DNA of 64,000 nt from Mytilus galloprovincialis (taxonomy: Eukaryota > Mollusca > Bivalvia > Mytilida > Mytilidae): NCBI RefSeq assembly GCF_965363235.1, contig NC_134849.1, positions 14,906,863-14,970,862 of the forward strand. The letters run 5' to 3'. Position 1 is the stretch's first letter; every line of letters starts with the position of its first letter. A model generated the notes under the pieces. That model searched no databases. It saw only the letters and a list, made by a program, of their open reading frames with translations, and had not been told where the DNA came from. Both the position numbers and the translations under genes were made by a program. Shown here one piece after another: positions 24,001-35,069 of this stretch.

Positions 24001-27000
24001 TTAAGGTGGTACCTAACACTACCGGGAGATAACGCTGTAATACCAGCTAAATGTTTTAATTACGTTGCGTTGTGTTGGCAATATAAAGCTTCTGAATGAT
24101 CAAAATTAGTGTTTGTCAAACTGCTGTATAACCAGTGTAATTTTTCTGATAAAACGCTTGGTTCAATTTTTTTGAATTTTTTATATTTTTGTAAAAGGGT
24201 CAAAGTAAATACTTTGTCAAAATTTTATGAAAATTAAACGAGCCAAATTGATTTTAGTGTAAGTGTTGGGTACCACCTTAAAGTAAGAAAATCCCTGACA
24301 TAAAGAAGCGAAATATCAAAAGGACATTCAAACTCATAAGTCGAAAATAAAATGACACCGCCATTGCTAAAAAAGAAAAAGACAATAAAACAACAACAAT
24401 ACTCAAAATACATCATAAAAATATAGAAACTGAGAAACCAGTGATAAGTCTATTTTGATAGGTCTTATTCGGTAACAAGAAAACGAGATTGTGGTTACAA
24501 TTGGAAAAAAACCTGTCGTCATCTGTGAAACAGATATTCGTTAACGGTCAACCAACTCGTGATGGTGTCCGTAAAATTTACGAAAGGACATCTTGACCAA
24601 CTGGGACTAAATCATGTCTTACCTGTCAGACAACTTGAGTTTCTAGATGAATTTACTTACCTTTTAGTCTAATTATTCTTGTGTTTAAGATGTTCTAAAT
24701 TGTTACTTTGACTATATCAATCTAATTTTCATTCTTATTATTATGCTCATACTGTAAACACCATGTTACAGTATTAATTAATTATAAAAGAAAATGTATT
24801 CTTAGCGAAATATAAACCTTAGAAGGTCTCACTGTGCTGAACGAATGTAATATATCTTATTTGAAGTATGTTATGTCTTTATTCAATGCTGAAACTGTTT
24901 ATACAGCCGGATAGCAAATCCCTGATTTGTCCATTAAAAACCCGGATATATTATACGACAATCAAGTGGAGATAATTTCTGAGAAAGCCGTCAACAGGTG
25001 TTGCTTTGCAGAAAAATAATTCCCCGCGGAAGACGACCCGGTAGAAAATTGTGAATTTTGTGAAATTTGAAGAAACCAAACGTATCATGAGCGGTATACA
25101 TATCATAGGTTTTAATAATATTTGAAAAATAGAAGAAGTCAAAGTAATGTGTCGTTGAAAAAGAAATTCAAGTCATTCATTTTCAGTGTTCGGAACCGCC
25201 ATTTTTCAACTTCGACTGTCATTGACAAATTTTCAGCTCGGGACGAATTGACACAGGCCTGGTTTACCTAGAAATGATAAATATGACTGGTTTATTTTGA
25301 TAAACTGAAACATGGTAAACAGAACTGGAATGGTCACATGACGTTACCATTCGTTGTTTACATACGTGCACACTATCAGTATACATCACAATTTGGTAAG
25401 GCCGCACAGCAACTCCTTATTATTTTTTTCTTAAAACTTCTCTGCTATTGACCGAAACAGCTCAGAAATATGACAATCTTGTCACTGAGGAAAAGACAGT
25501 CAACAAGTTATTGAAATGAATAAAATCTGTTATTTTTTTTGTGATTTATTTCCCTTCTTTCATGACTCAATGATGTCTTTCAGTATACAAAATTACAAAA
25601 AAATGAACAAAAGTCGTTCTATTTTCTTAAAAATTACACGGATATTATGAACTCAATCATATAAGAAAATGCATATAAACCTCCCAATAACATTCATAAG
25701 TCAGTGCATTCTGTTTTGGGAAGTCCAGGTGTAAATTATTGTGATATGATCATATGTTAGCATGTCAGATTTTGTCCTGAATGGCATGACTCCAGTGTAA
25801 ACATCTTAAGATCTGATATATTTCATAGATAAAAGATAGAGGAAAACAGTTTGAACAGAGTCAGTTCCTTATTTTGTAGCTTACAGATTCAAATTTAAAA
25901 GAATGAAGAATATATGATATCACATCATAATATAATATTGTCTGTGTTCATTATCTATTTATCTTCAAGCAAGTATTCATTTGTTGTTCCATAGATGGCT
26001 GTTCGATCTGCATCCAGTTTATATATATTAATCTCTATTCATGAATGTTAGTCCATTCTTTTTTGACAAGTGTTAAGTTGCATGTACCTGCATTTGATGA
26101 GGATTTATATATTAGGTCAATTTGGTATTTTTTTTTTAATTCTTCATTATTACACATATTTTATTACACTTAAAAAAAGCTTTTCATGCTCATTATATAT
26201 CCTATTAAGTTCGGAATGATTTTTAAAAACAGAAACTACCATATTGTGTAGATGTTTTTTTTATAATATAACTCTATTCTGAAATGAGACAGCACACAAC
26301 AAAACAAATGACAAGTTTGCAACCACTGTCAAACCAAATGTCAAAATAAAGATAGAATGAAAAACCACTGCAAATAACAAAATTCTTCAAAGATAAAATG
26401 CAATTCTGACATTAATTTGTTCAGGAAAAGATTCTACTGTATTCAGCCTAAAAATAAAGCCCTAATTATATATTTATTATTTATTAATTTTTCTCAACTT
26501 TTCTTACCTTGTTATATTTCTACTTACATACACATAGAAAATACTTGTTTGGTTAAGCCTTTTTATAGAGAACCTTGATATTTCCATTTTTGATAAACAT
26601 TGTCATGGGTATCATATGCCAGTGACCAGGAGTTGTTACATTTCAGTGTTCATCATTATACCTCAGATACATAATTACATTTTGTACTTAATTATTGCAT
26701 ATATAAACATGTGTAACACCCATTTAAGTTCATAGATATAATGACATTGGGTCTTAACAGAAATTCTATAACAATATTACTCTAGAATGGAATATATAAA
26801 ACAAAAATGTACATTCCATACTCATAATCTTTATAAAATATATTTTCATGTAGATCTACTAAGGACAAAATCTGTTTCTGAATCACTGAATGCTGAATCA
26901 AAATGAAGTCTTTATGTGTATTCAAAAATTATAACTAATTCTTCTAAGAAGATGTATGCCTTGAAACAATCATTTCTATCAAAGTATAACAAAATAGAGG

Positions 27001-30000
27001 AAACCATGCAATTAGGGAAACATTCCCCCCTTTAATGATGGAATTTTTTTACCATAGCTTGGGGTCAGTACTTTTTCTAATACTTTACTGGTGCAAAACC
27101 CCTCACTTTGTGTAAATATTGTTTACCACACATAGGATATTTTTCTTTATTTCTTCTGAAGCTAATTGTGTGTAGTATTCTAGTTCAAAACCAATGGTTT
27201 GTTTTAATTGAATGTAATAATATTTGCAATTTCGATAGCAATATTCCTGATTTCTAGATGATTGTAAGATTTATTTTTTTTGGATACTGCAATTAAATAT
27301 CAAAGCAGACCTATACATTCTGTAATACTTTCTCTAACTGTTTGGGTCCTGATACCTGACAGGTGCCCTCATTTCATTGATTAATTATAATTTCCAAGAT
27401 ATTTTCATGTCTACACATTTTGCTTTCGCATACGGATAATTTATTGGATATTATACCCAAGAAACACTGTGTCCCTTACTAAAATTGAGCGAAATGCTTA
27501 TTTTCTCTCGTTTCTGATCAGCCGTTCCTTCAACGAATTTTCATTCGAATTATCTCCCTTTGGCCAGTCGCCAATAATGTTGGACCTGTTAAATTGACAC
27601 ACGGTTGGTTTACCTGGCGAGTTTTTTGTAACAATAGGCATTTCATGTTCATAATATCAGGAGGTATCATCCCTCTTACGTTACCATTCCGTGTGTCATT
27701 TCAATTTACATTTATTTATTGAGAAGTGTCACGGCCGCTGCACGTTTTTTCATCTTTGCCTATCAACTAGTCAAGGAAATTCCACTTTTTCATTTTTAAT
27801 AGCATAACGTACTTAAAGTTTGAAACCTGCAGTATCAAATGATATATTTGGTGAGGCATGATAGATACATAACATATCTTTACGCCGTCGATTTCGTGGC
27901 GTCATTGCCGTAGCTAACAAATGTCATTTTTTAACTGAAAATCACGTGATCAGAATAATAATATCGATGCCATTATGAGATTTGCAGTCCGACTAATAAG
28001 CATTATAAATAGAAGAAAGGAAAGCGACATACATTAAACGGATAATCAAACTCAAAAGTAAAAAAAAATGACAATGCAATGGTAAAAACAAGGATCACAA
28101 CGCAAAGACAAACAACAGTACACAAAACACAACAAAGAAAACTATAGACAAACAAGTTCAATATTATGTCCTGTTAAAACATTGAATAATTCAAAACTGT
28201 GCTTACCTTTGTATATACTCTCTACACTGGATTGTTTTTAAGACATTTGATAAAACATAAAAATGCAATGATAATAATGATTAAAATCACAAAAATATCA
28301 GCAATTATAATAATATATTCAACCTTGGTCTAAAAATTATAATCCTTAATCATGTTAATAATACTCATTATAATTACATATTTTCAAAATAAACGTTATA
28401 ATTTCAGAAAAAGCATGCAATGGAAGGGTACTGGAAATTGAAATCATATCCAAAAACTGCATGCCCATCAGTTTTTGAATATAAAGACAGATCGATTATC
28501 TGGACAAATTATACAACAGAGTATGGTCCCTCTTTGAAGGTAATAAAGCACGACAACTACTTCATGTACTTTTAGTGTGTTAATAAATTCGTTTTAATTT
28601 TAAACATGCATTGTGCATGGCATCAGGACCAACAGAAAACCAGACAGATATCCTTTGTAAATAAAAAAAAATCAAGTTGAATATCGTCTTACTCTTTTGA
28701 AAGAGAATAAAGAATTATTGTATGAGGGTTGTATATTGAAAATTACTTTGCTTCAAATTTCAAATATGAAAATGAAAACGTTTGCATGGGTCAATGCAAA
28801 GATTACACATCATCATAAATAGCAAATGACATCTATCGTTCCACAAAAGACGATCTTAACAAAAATTAAAAACACGACATGTGTCAATATAATATGTCCA
28901 GCACTAAATCATCCTAGGCTTACAACAGTTCTGAATGAATTAAACATAGAGGCGATAAACATCTGCTTGGTTGATCTTAATTTACTAGCTGACTAGTGCC
29001 CTTTATTTAATGTATTTCATAAGGCATACATATTTACAATGATAATACCAGTTTTGAGCATTTTCTTGTTTATAGTTCCAAAAAATTTTCACGATTATGT
29101 TGATTGCTGTAGCCTCAATATTCATATATTAAATATACGCATTGACAATTGTTATGTTGACATTTTACTTAATTAATTGCAGATTGGTTTTGCCGGACAA
29201 GAAATAGTCGAAGAAGATCTAAATAATGTTAAATCAATGCATAACAAAGACATTTTGGCTTCTATGACAACATATGTTAAACAAAAATTCAGCAAATTGA
29301 TATCAGAAGATGAGCCATTTCTGATAGAAAATTGCATGTATACGGTAACTGAAACTTTAATTTAAATTATATTCTACTGTTTGGGGGTTTTATCTTTTAT
29401 CGTTTATGTTATATTGTTGGATGATAGTTTTTCGATTTTTAAAAACTACATTTGGCATAGTCCTACATGTGCTCCCGTCCAGGGCAACATAATTCATTCC
29501 AGTCTTTGGATAAGTTGGCGTTGCTCGATTATTACTTTCATTGTAGTATTGGTGTCATCTGTGCTTCCAATTATAAATTTTATTGTGCCATGGTATCTTT
29601 TCATTTTTTTTATTTTATAGATTTTAATATCTGTGTTTAATGCAAACACAAAATCTTGATGATGTTTATGAGTTCTCGTGAAGCGGGTTGTAGCTCTATC
29701 TCACAAACCGATTCCTCCTCTAGTAGGGAAAATAGAGAGAAAAAAATAAAAATGAGTGTAGCTATAATATAAAGGAATTATGTATTCAAAAGTAGGACGA
29801 AACGTTTTCAAGCTCAAAAATACATGAAATATAAAAGACAAAAAACATAGATGTTAATACTTCTTAGACGTATGTCAGTTCGATGAATAATATATTAACT
29901 TGTATTACTGTATAGTTATAGTCAACATGCTGCTTAAATATATTTTACATATAAATTACATTCTTTTTTCAAAACTATAAAAATAAAAGATTTTAGAAGA

Positions 30001-30682
30001 AAGGATGGTTTTATAAAACACATGTATGCCACTACTTTAAGACATTCAGATATTGCATAGTGTATCAATAGGTTAAATAAGCATCACTTATTGCTGTAAG
30101 TGATACATAATTGATTATTGTTATACTGTTATTATAGTTTACCAAAGACAGGAAACCGATAATAGGGCGCCATCCGGAGAGAGGCAATATTTTTCTTGCG
30201 GTTGGAATGTCAGGTAATTGAATTTGTTGTTTTCGTTTTCCGTAGTTACCTTGTATCAACTGATATGATTTTCCTTTATAATGCCATAATTTGATAGAGA
30301 TACACACATGTGAAAATTTCTATTTGTTCTGTCATTTTCAGTGGTATAATTATTCTTCATTTTCAGGATTAACAAATTTGTTGTAACGTTGGGTTTGAAA
30401 TATTATACGGTTCTACAGTTACAACAATTACACGATAAAGATGTGTTGACTTAAAATTTTGTCTTGATTAACCTACGTGAAATATGTCATGTAAGTGATA
30501 ACTTCAGAACAGTTGCTCAAAACATATAACTTATATTTGATGTTCTATTTTTAGGAACAGGATTTGGTTTGTCACCTGCAATAAGTAATATTGTCTGCGA
30601 CCTGGTCTTAGGAAAAGAACAAAAGTATGACATGTCTGAATTTAGCGTTACCCGATCCAGTTTAACAGCTCACAAAACATAA
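20929..30682 (+). CDS. FAD-dependent amine/imino-acid oxidase, MSOX/PIPOX family, 8 exons, complete
   Basis: Joining exons 20929-21042, 21443-21597, 22662-22875, 23277-23459, 28408-28539, 29183-29344, 30138-30213 and 30555-30682 gives 1164 nt, a 387-residue protein. All junctions are GT..AG and keep phase, and the length is typical of monomeric sarcosine oxidases and PIPOX (about 385-390). The family oxidises N-methyl or cyclic amino acids with FAD and oxygen, giving an imine and hydrogen peroxide. Seen: the Rossmann motif V-V-G-G-G-I-I-G at 10-17 with the ribose-binding acidic residue D37, 'HGSSKG' at 45-50, 'ATGPW' at 203-207, K266 aligning with the oxygen-activating Lys265 of MSOX, 'CMYT' at 317-320 aligning with Cys315 that binds FAD covalently, and 'GMSGTGFG' at 343-350. 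Odd: G350 replaces the substrate-binding lysine of 'GHGFK', and the 'SRIIR' region reads 'SKGIQR' with one extra residue. The C terminus, HKT, is not a clear peroxisomal signal. The name is a family call; the substrate is unknown. No PIPOX symbol is given because of these changes. Confidence 0.92.
21338..21417 (+). repeat. (CTT)n microsatellite before exon 2
   Basis: About 27 CTT units, with one slightly longer T run, end in 'cttcag' at 21412-21417, 25 bases before the acceptor used by exon 2. On the sense strand it makes a very long polypyrimidine tract. Confidence 0.95.
21443..21597 (+). CDS. Oxidase exon 2 (residues 39-90)
   Basis: Acceptor 'tttttcatttag' ends at 21442; donor 'gtaagg' follows 21597; phase 0 to 2. 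It encodes 'FSMSQSHGSSKGRSKGIQR' (39-57), the flavin-contacting loop of the family (usual form 'HGSSHG.SRIIR'), then a helix ending 'IIEWEQL'. The split codon AC|A (Thr90) joins exon 3. Confidence 0.9.
22662..22875 (+). CDS. Oxidase exon 3 (residues 90-161)
   Basis: Acceptor 'ttcatacacag' and donor 'gtgagt'; phase 2 to 0. It encodes 'KALFLGPAESG' and a segment ending 'GADEILKQIL', matching the family's substrate-domain strand and the helix before the 'G.V' strand. Confidence 0.9.
23277..23459 (+). CDS. Oxidase exon 4 (residues 162-222)
   Basis: Acceptor 'tgtactttaaaag' and donor 'gtaagt'; phase 0 to 0. It encodes 'GGKTRTGKVIKVTPG' and 'LVIATGPWSSPFL', the ATG.W motif of this oxidase family close to the flavin. 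Confidence 0.92.
23530..23760 (-). repeat. R2 repeat, inverted, in intron 4
   Basis: On the minus strand it reads 'gtcgggttttcatttcgaat', 'acagttgttgtccattcgtt', 'gatgtgttttatcctttgat' and 'ggactttttgttttgaattt', the R2 order. Confidence 0.65.
24005..24277 (+). mobile_element. Short inverted-repeat element with TTAA target duplication
   Basis: Ends are GGTGGTACCTAACACT and, inverted, GGTGGTACCCAACACT (one mismatch in 16), flanked on both sides by TTAA (24001-24004 and 24278-24281). It is 273 bp with no coding capacity, so a non-autonomous element. TTAA targets are used by piggyBac and Kolobok transposons; which applies is undecided. Confidence 0.85.
24285..24610 (+). repeat. R4 repeat copy in intron 4
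   Basis: Diverged copy of the R4 family: 'cattcaaactcataagtcga', 'aaaatgacaccgccattgct', then 'cgtcatctgtgaaacag', 'ccaactcgtgatggtgtccg'. A better copy is at 49961-50265. Confidence 0.6.
24611..28407. other. Rest of the 4.9 kb intron 4, with two related segments and an R4 copy
   Basis: Segments at about 25195-25440 and 27560-27780 are related (see findings). R4 recurs at 27990-28165 ('ataatcaaactcaaaagt', 'tgacaatgcaatggtaaaaa', 'aacaacagtacac'). The 2 kb between is plain AT-rich sequence with no exon-like frame; I found no extra coding exon here, and the reading phase does not need one. Confidence 0.55.
28408..28539 (+). CDS. Oxidase exon 5 (residues 223-266)
   Basis: Acceptor 'tataatttcag' and donor 'gtaata'; phase 0 to 0. 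It encodes 'AMEGYWKL', a proline and cysteine segment, and ends in 'YGPSLK'. K266 aligns with MSOX Lys265, the residue that activates oxygen above the flavin. Confidence 0.9.
29183..29344 (+). CDS. Oxidase exon 6 (residues 267-320)
   Basis: Acceptor 'ttaattaattgcag' and donor 'gtaact'; phase 0 to 0. It begins 'IGFAGQEI' (family 'KVGYH.G') and ends 'ENCMYT', with Cys317 in the place of the cysteine that carries FAD covalently in MSOX. Confidence 0.92.
30138..30213 (+). CDS. Oxidase exon 7 (residues 321-346)
   Basis: Acceptor 'ctgttattatag' and donor 'gtaatt'; phase 0 to 1. It encodes 'PIIGRHPERGNIFLAVGMSG', which matches the family's '.D.HP...NV.IA.G.SG' block that closes the flavin site. Confidence 0.9.
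30555..30682 (+). CDS. Oxidase exon 8 (residues 346-387) and stop
   Basis: Acceptor 'tgttctatttttag'; phase 1. It encodes 'TGFGLSPAISNIVCDLVLGK' and a tail ending TAHKT, stop TAA at 30680-30682. The helix after the flavin site is as in the family ('GF..AP..G..L..L..G'), but the lysine after GF is a glycine. No AATAAA was seen close behind the stop. Confidence 0.9.
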
Positions 30683-33326
30683 TCAGTTTCTTATGTTTTT
30701 GCATTACTTTTAATCATAATTGATTTTGATGAACTCATTTATTGATCTAACTGTGATTATCCTCTTTGAAACACATAGAGATTGGTTGTTCTTCCAAGTT
30801 AGATAATTTTTAAATATATTTTGTTAACATCAACAATGTAAAATAACGCAATGTACGGGAGTTATTTCAATTAATTGTGTAGTGTTAAAGTTACTACTAA
30901 CGTTAGTTCTAATATCATAACATGAGTAATCATGGTTTTGAAACTATAATCTTATTGCGTCATTGAATACAGTCTGATATTTCGATGAACAAAAAACTAT
31001 TTGACAATCTGCTTTTCAACCCGCTGTCAGTTGGTAAAAAAAAAGAATTAAGGAAGCATATTATGCATTTACTAACATGATATTTAATAGATATTGGGAT
31101 TGACAATACTTCAGTAAATACAAGACAAATGGTTTTGTTTGTATCCCACTATACATATGGCTTTGGATAATATGCTACGTTATTAGGATTCATTTCATAA
31201 GGCGCAACGGAAGAAGCGAAATCATTAACCAGCAGTGAACTATATTTGTTTTAAATATACAAAAGATTAACTCACAGTTAGGTATGAAAATCAAATCCAC
31301 AATTTAATAAACTTTATAATTCGTTGATTCCAGTCTCTGCACACGGAATTTTTAAGTTTATATTTCAAGTTTGTCCTACGAATGAATATTGCTAATTCAT
31401 GTTTTGATAAGTTCATTAGCATACGTTATTTATGTTGTTCATCCCACCGTTAATCCATTCAAATTTCGCAAAGTTTATAAGTCCAAAATAAATAATTATA
31501 ACCAATAACAAGGGAACAACACAAAATTATTCTCAAACAGGAACGTGTTCAGTTATCTAAGAATTTCTATATATACAGACGAAAATAGAAAGTTTTAGAA
31601 TTTAATTTAATGGAATCTAATATGCATGTCATGTTTTATTGGTAATATGATACTTTTAGAAACTTTAATTCGTTTTGTTTTTGTCATTGTTTTATTGACT
31701 TCTCCTTTTGAATTTAATTTCGAGTTCGGTATTGTTGTTATTTTATTTTATTTTTTTCATTATATTATACCTGACAACGTATGTCTCTTAAGGGATGCTA
31801 GAGGCAAAAATATCTTAAAGTCAAACGTCTTATACAAACGCTGAAGATCTGAGAAGACCATCAGGGCCATAGGTAAATCCAAAGCCGGACAGCTAATCAG
31901 AAATATGCAAATATCAATCAAACAATATTTGTCTGTGCCGACGTCAGTTAGATTCTCTATTAAAAGAAGCTTGCATTCCTTGTCAAAATTTAGACAAAGA
32001 AAGAGTATACTTCTGTTGTACCTATGCAAACCAATATTCTATGTAAACCTTTTGTAGGTATTACACTGATTCAAGAAGATGTCAATTTCAAACTTGAAAT
32101 AAATAATTCAGTTAAATATTTTGATAAAATAACAATACCATACACTACTTTAGGTAGATCGAGTGTCTTCCGCTGTCTTGTATTGTACAATAGCATACAA
32201 CAATCGGTCTGGATCTTTAATAAAACGAGCAAAGAATGTATAAAAATAAAAAGATGTGGTATAATTCATTTATAAGTATTTCATCTAAATGAGGAAAATA
32301 ATTTGTTTTGTCATTTTTGCACAACTGTTCTTTTATAAATACAGAATAAACTTTTATATAGTAATGTGTTTTGAATTTACTGTTTTGGTTTTACAGAGAA
32401 AAAACGAGTCCAGTGAAATCTTCTATAAGAACGTTATAAAAGTTAACATTTCATATTTTTATCTTAAAATTCAATCGTTCAGTTTTGTTTGTTTTTTCCT
32501 ATACACCTCATCACACATTGGGTTTTCCATGTAAAATATATACAAAATCTGACAGTTTAGCACAACATGGAAATCCAAATTTTTAATCATATTTTCGAGA
32601 AAAAACATGATATTAACTCCATTTTGTCAAATTATTAATAAATCTTTTAAATGTTTTACATGTTTACCTATACAGTCAGTTTGTTTTGTTCACACGTTGT
32701 TGTCGATATAATGTAATTCTAGGCGACTTCCCTACAAGCGAGAGATCTAGCTGGCTATAAAACCAGGTTAAATCCACCATCTTCTACATAAGGAAATGCG
32801 TGTACCAAGTCAGCAATATGAAATTTATTTTCTATTCGTTAAATGTGTTTTAGCTTATAATTTTGCCATTTGATAATTTGAAGGGACTTTAAACAATGTT
32901 TTAATGTTTATTTTTTTTAATATAATTCAGAAGATACAATTTAACATATATATGGTTTTTTTTTATTTACAAAACTAAGAATGTGTGACCATAATCTATG
33001 TATAGAGTAGAGTGTATGCTTGAACGTTAATCTAAAACAGCATGTGAATTATTTATTTTAATAAGATTTTGAATCGAATAAGGATCTGAAAAATAACTGT
33101 TTTTAATTAGTGATTTTGGGAGAAAATTTCTTATTGAGATTTGTCTGTTGAAGAAAAAATATTTGTATACTTAAAATCCATCAACAGAATCACAAGTAAA
33201 TAGATAAGGTCCTACATTAAAAAGTCACTAGAACTTATGTACTATATACATTGCATATATTTAAATAAATACATTTTTATATATGAGCTTGAAAATTCGA
33301 ACAAAGCAGTAAGTTAACTATGCAGA
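30683..33326. other. Intergenic spacer between the oxidase and C1q gene A
   Basis: The 3' untranslated region of the oxidase lies at the left. An R2 copy sits at about 32730-32890 ('ataaaaccaggttaaatcca', 'ctacataaggaaatg', 'taccaagtcag'). A partial R2-like piece may lie at 31690-31750. Frames at 31626-31844, 31760-32029, 32024-32275 and 32289-32534 have no family likeness. Confidence 0.5.
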
Positions 33327-33510
33327 TTAATTTTCAATTTGATATTTTCCTCCTTGCAAAAATGAACGAGCGTAGGATAAACTATTAACGGTCAATGTGA
33401 TTTCCATGTGTGCGTCGGGGGTCGTTCTTGTGAAATATATGTCCTTTTCGTCCATTGAAACAATAATCTCTGACGCCACTGTAACGTGTCTTGTTGGCTT
33501 GCCCTCAGAC
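33327..33510 (-). CDS. Exon-like reading frame of unknown function
   Basis: About 60 codons on the minus strand end in a stop (33327-33329) and have balanced, mostly hydrophilic composition ('VTVASEIIVSMDEKDIYF', 'TTPDAHMEITL'), unlike the AT-driven frames nearby. There is no ATG; the open frame is cut by a TAG just upstream, where 'gtagagtag' could be an acceptor with a poor pyrimidine tract. It could be a last exon, a gene fragment or chance. No domain was recognised and no partner exon was found. Confidence 0.3.
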
Positions 33511-33682
33511 ACAGTCTACTCTACATTACTATTCACGTCCTTATTTTAGAATGACAAATAACTTATTTTTAATTGAATTATTTTACAAACACATTTGTAT
33601 CCGTTTTAAGCTTTGTCATTTATCTCCTATTGAACGTGTAGTCGAAGGTTTGAAACAAATAGAAACGGACATAATTTTATGA

Positions 33683-34767
33683 AATTGTTAGTCTTTTTAT
33701 TATTTATTATTAAATTAAATGTTTTAACGTACAAATCATATCTAATGACTGTTTCAAAATTGACACTTATATTCAGCATAAATGCCTTTCAATGATTAGC
33801 AATATTCATATCTCAGAATATCTGTGAGTATAATAACAATATCGTTATACCACATCGTCCTCAATATCAATCATAAATTTAAAACAGACCGTTAGGAAAG
33901 AAACACTCAATCAATTTTATATATTCTTGACCTTGTGTTTCCTTCCATTTATCTCAATAATGACTTTTGTGATTACATCTTATACTGAACATTGTGAAGA
34001 GTTTCTTACTCAAATTTCAAACTAACAATTTCTAAACTCTGTTTATCTCATTGATGCATTACAGTATTTGTCGTTCAATAATCTCTAACAACATTGTCGT
34101 ATCAATTGCTGATCCAAAACGGCACTAAATGCCCAGATAAACAAAATTAATCTCAAATACCTATTCCATCGTTCTAATTTGTGTTCAACACAATCATTGT
34201 TGACAGTGGCATGTAAGCAATTAAAGTGTGTTGTTACAAATAGGAAAATGTGTCATATTGAAACTGGTTAACTTTCAGGATATGATCAGTGAAAATGAGC
34301 ACACGTACAAAGAAGTCCGTCAAAACTGCAAACGCAAAATGACATTCCAAAAAAAAAGCCAAACATTAAGGAACATCATAATTTCTCAAATAATGTTTAT
34401 TACTAAATAGTTAATAAAAATATTTGTACTGTATAAAGTCTTTCTGTTACTGACATCGAGATTATAAAAGTCAGTGAAGGTATAAGTATGCAAAATGAAA
34501 TCATTAACCATTTCGGACAGATTTCACCATCGAATAAAAATATTTACATATTATTCAAACTATGGATTTTTCGAGATAATTATGAAAGTTCACATTAAAA
34601 AATTGTTTAAAAGTCTGCATCTTTTCGTTTCACTAGATACATTCGTTCGTCTTCTATAGGATTTCGTTTTATAATTAACTTATTAAGTATAGGTTTGTAT
34701 ATTTGTAAAGCGATAATAAACAACCAAAAATCAAATCTGAGATTGCACTATCAACAAAGTATTTTAT
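33683..34767. other. Spacer downstream of C1q gene A
   Basis: AT-rich with nothing supported. It should hold the 3' end of the C1q A transcript. Confidence 0.45.
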
Positions 34768-35069
34768 TTAGAAAGCTGCAACCAATACTCCGGAAAATGA
34801 CGAATAATATCGATCTCCTCCAGCATGAACAGTACTCGTACCTTCAGCAAAATGTCGTACCCATACTTCGTCGTTCTGTTCCAGAGACACCACAATCGTA
34901 TGGCTAGCTATGTCGTAGTCATCACCGTACAGTGCAGCAAGTTGTATACCATTCCGAACGATTTCTGTCCTTACGCCTTGACTCGGCCCACTACAGGTTG
35001 TTGCTGAAACTATGTATAGTCCGTTTATAGGAACTGTAAAGATTCCATGTCTAGCATCATATCCGTTCC
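34768..35069 (-). CDS. C1q A exon 4 (C-terminal two thirds of C1q domain)
   Basis: Acceptor 'ttggtttccag' (reverse strand); starts GG, completing Gly203. It encodes 'NGYDARHGIFTVPINGLYI', 'EIVRNG', 'IASHTIVVSLEQNDEVWVR' and the closing 'YYSSFSGVLVAAF', then TAA. These blocks are the beta-strand signature of C1q. Confidence 0.95.

Noticed and set aside
29381..29620. Hydrophobic plus-strand frame after oxidase exon 6
   Set aside because: It lies in intron 6; the donor at 29345 and the phase of exon 7 exclude it from the protein.
30555..30682. Peroxisomal targeting signal at the oxidase C terminus
   Set aside because: The last residues are HKT, which does not match the SKL or AHL type.
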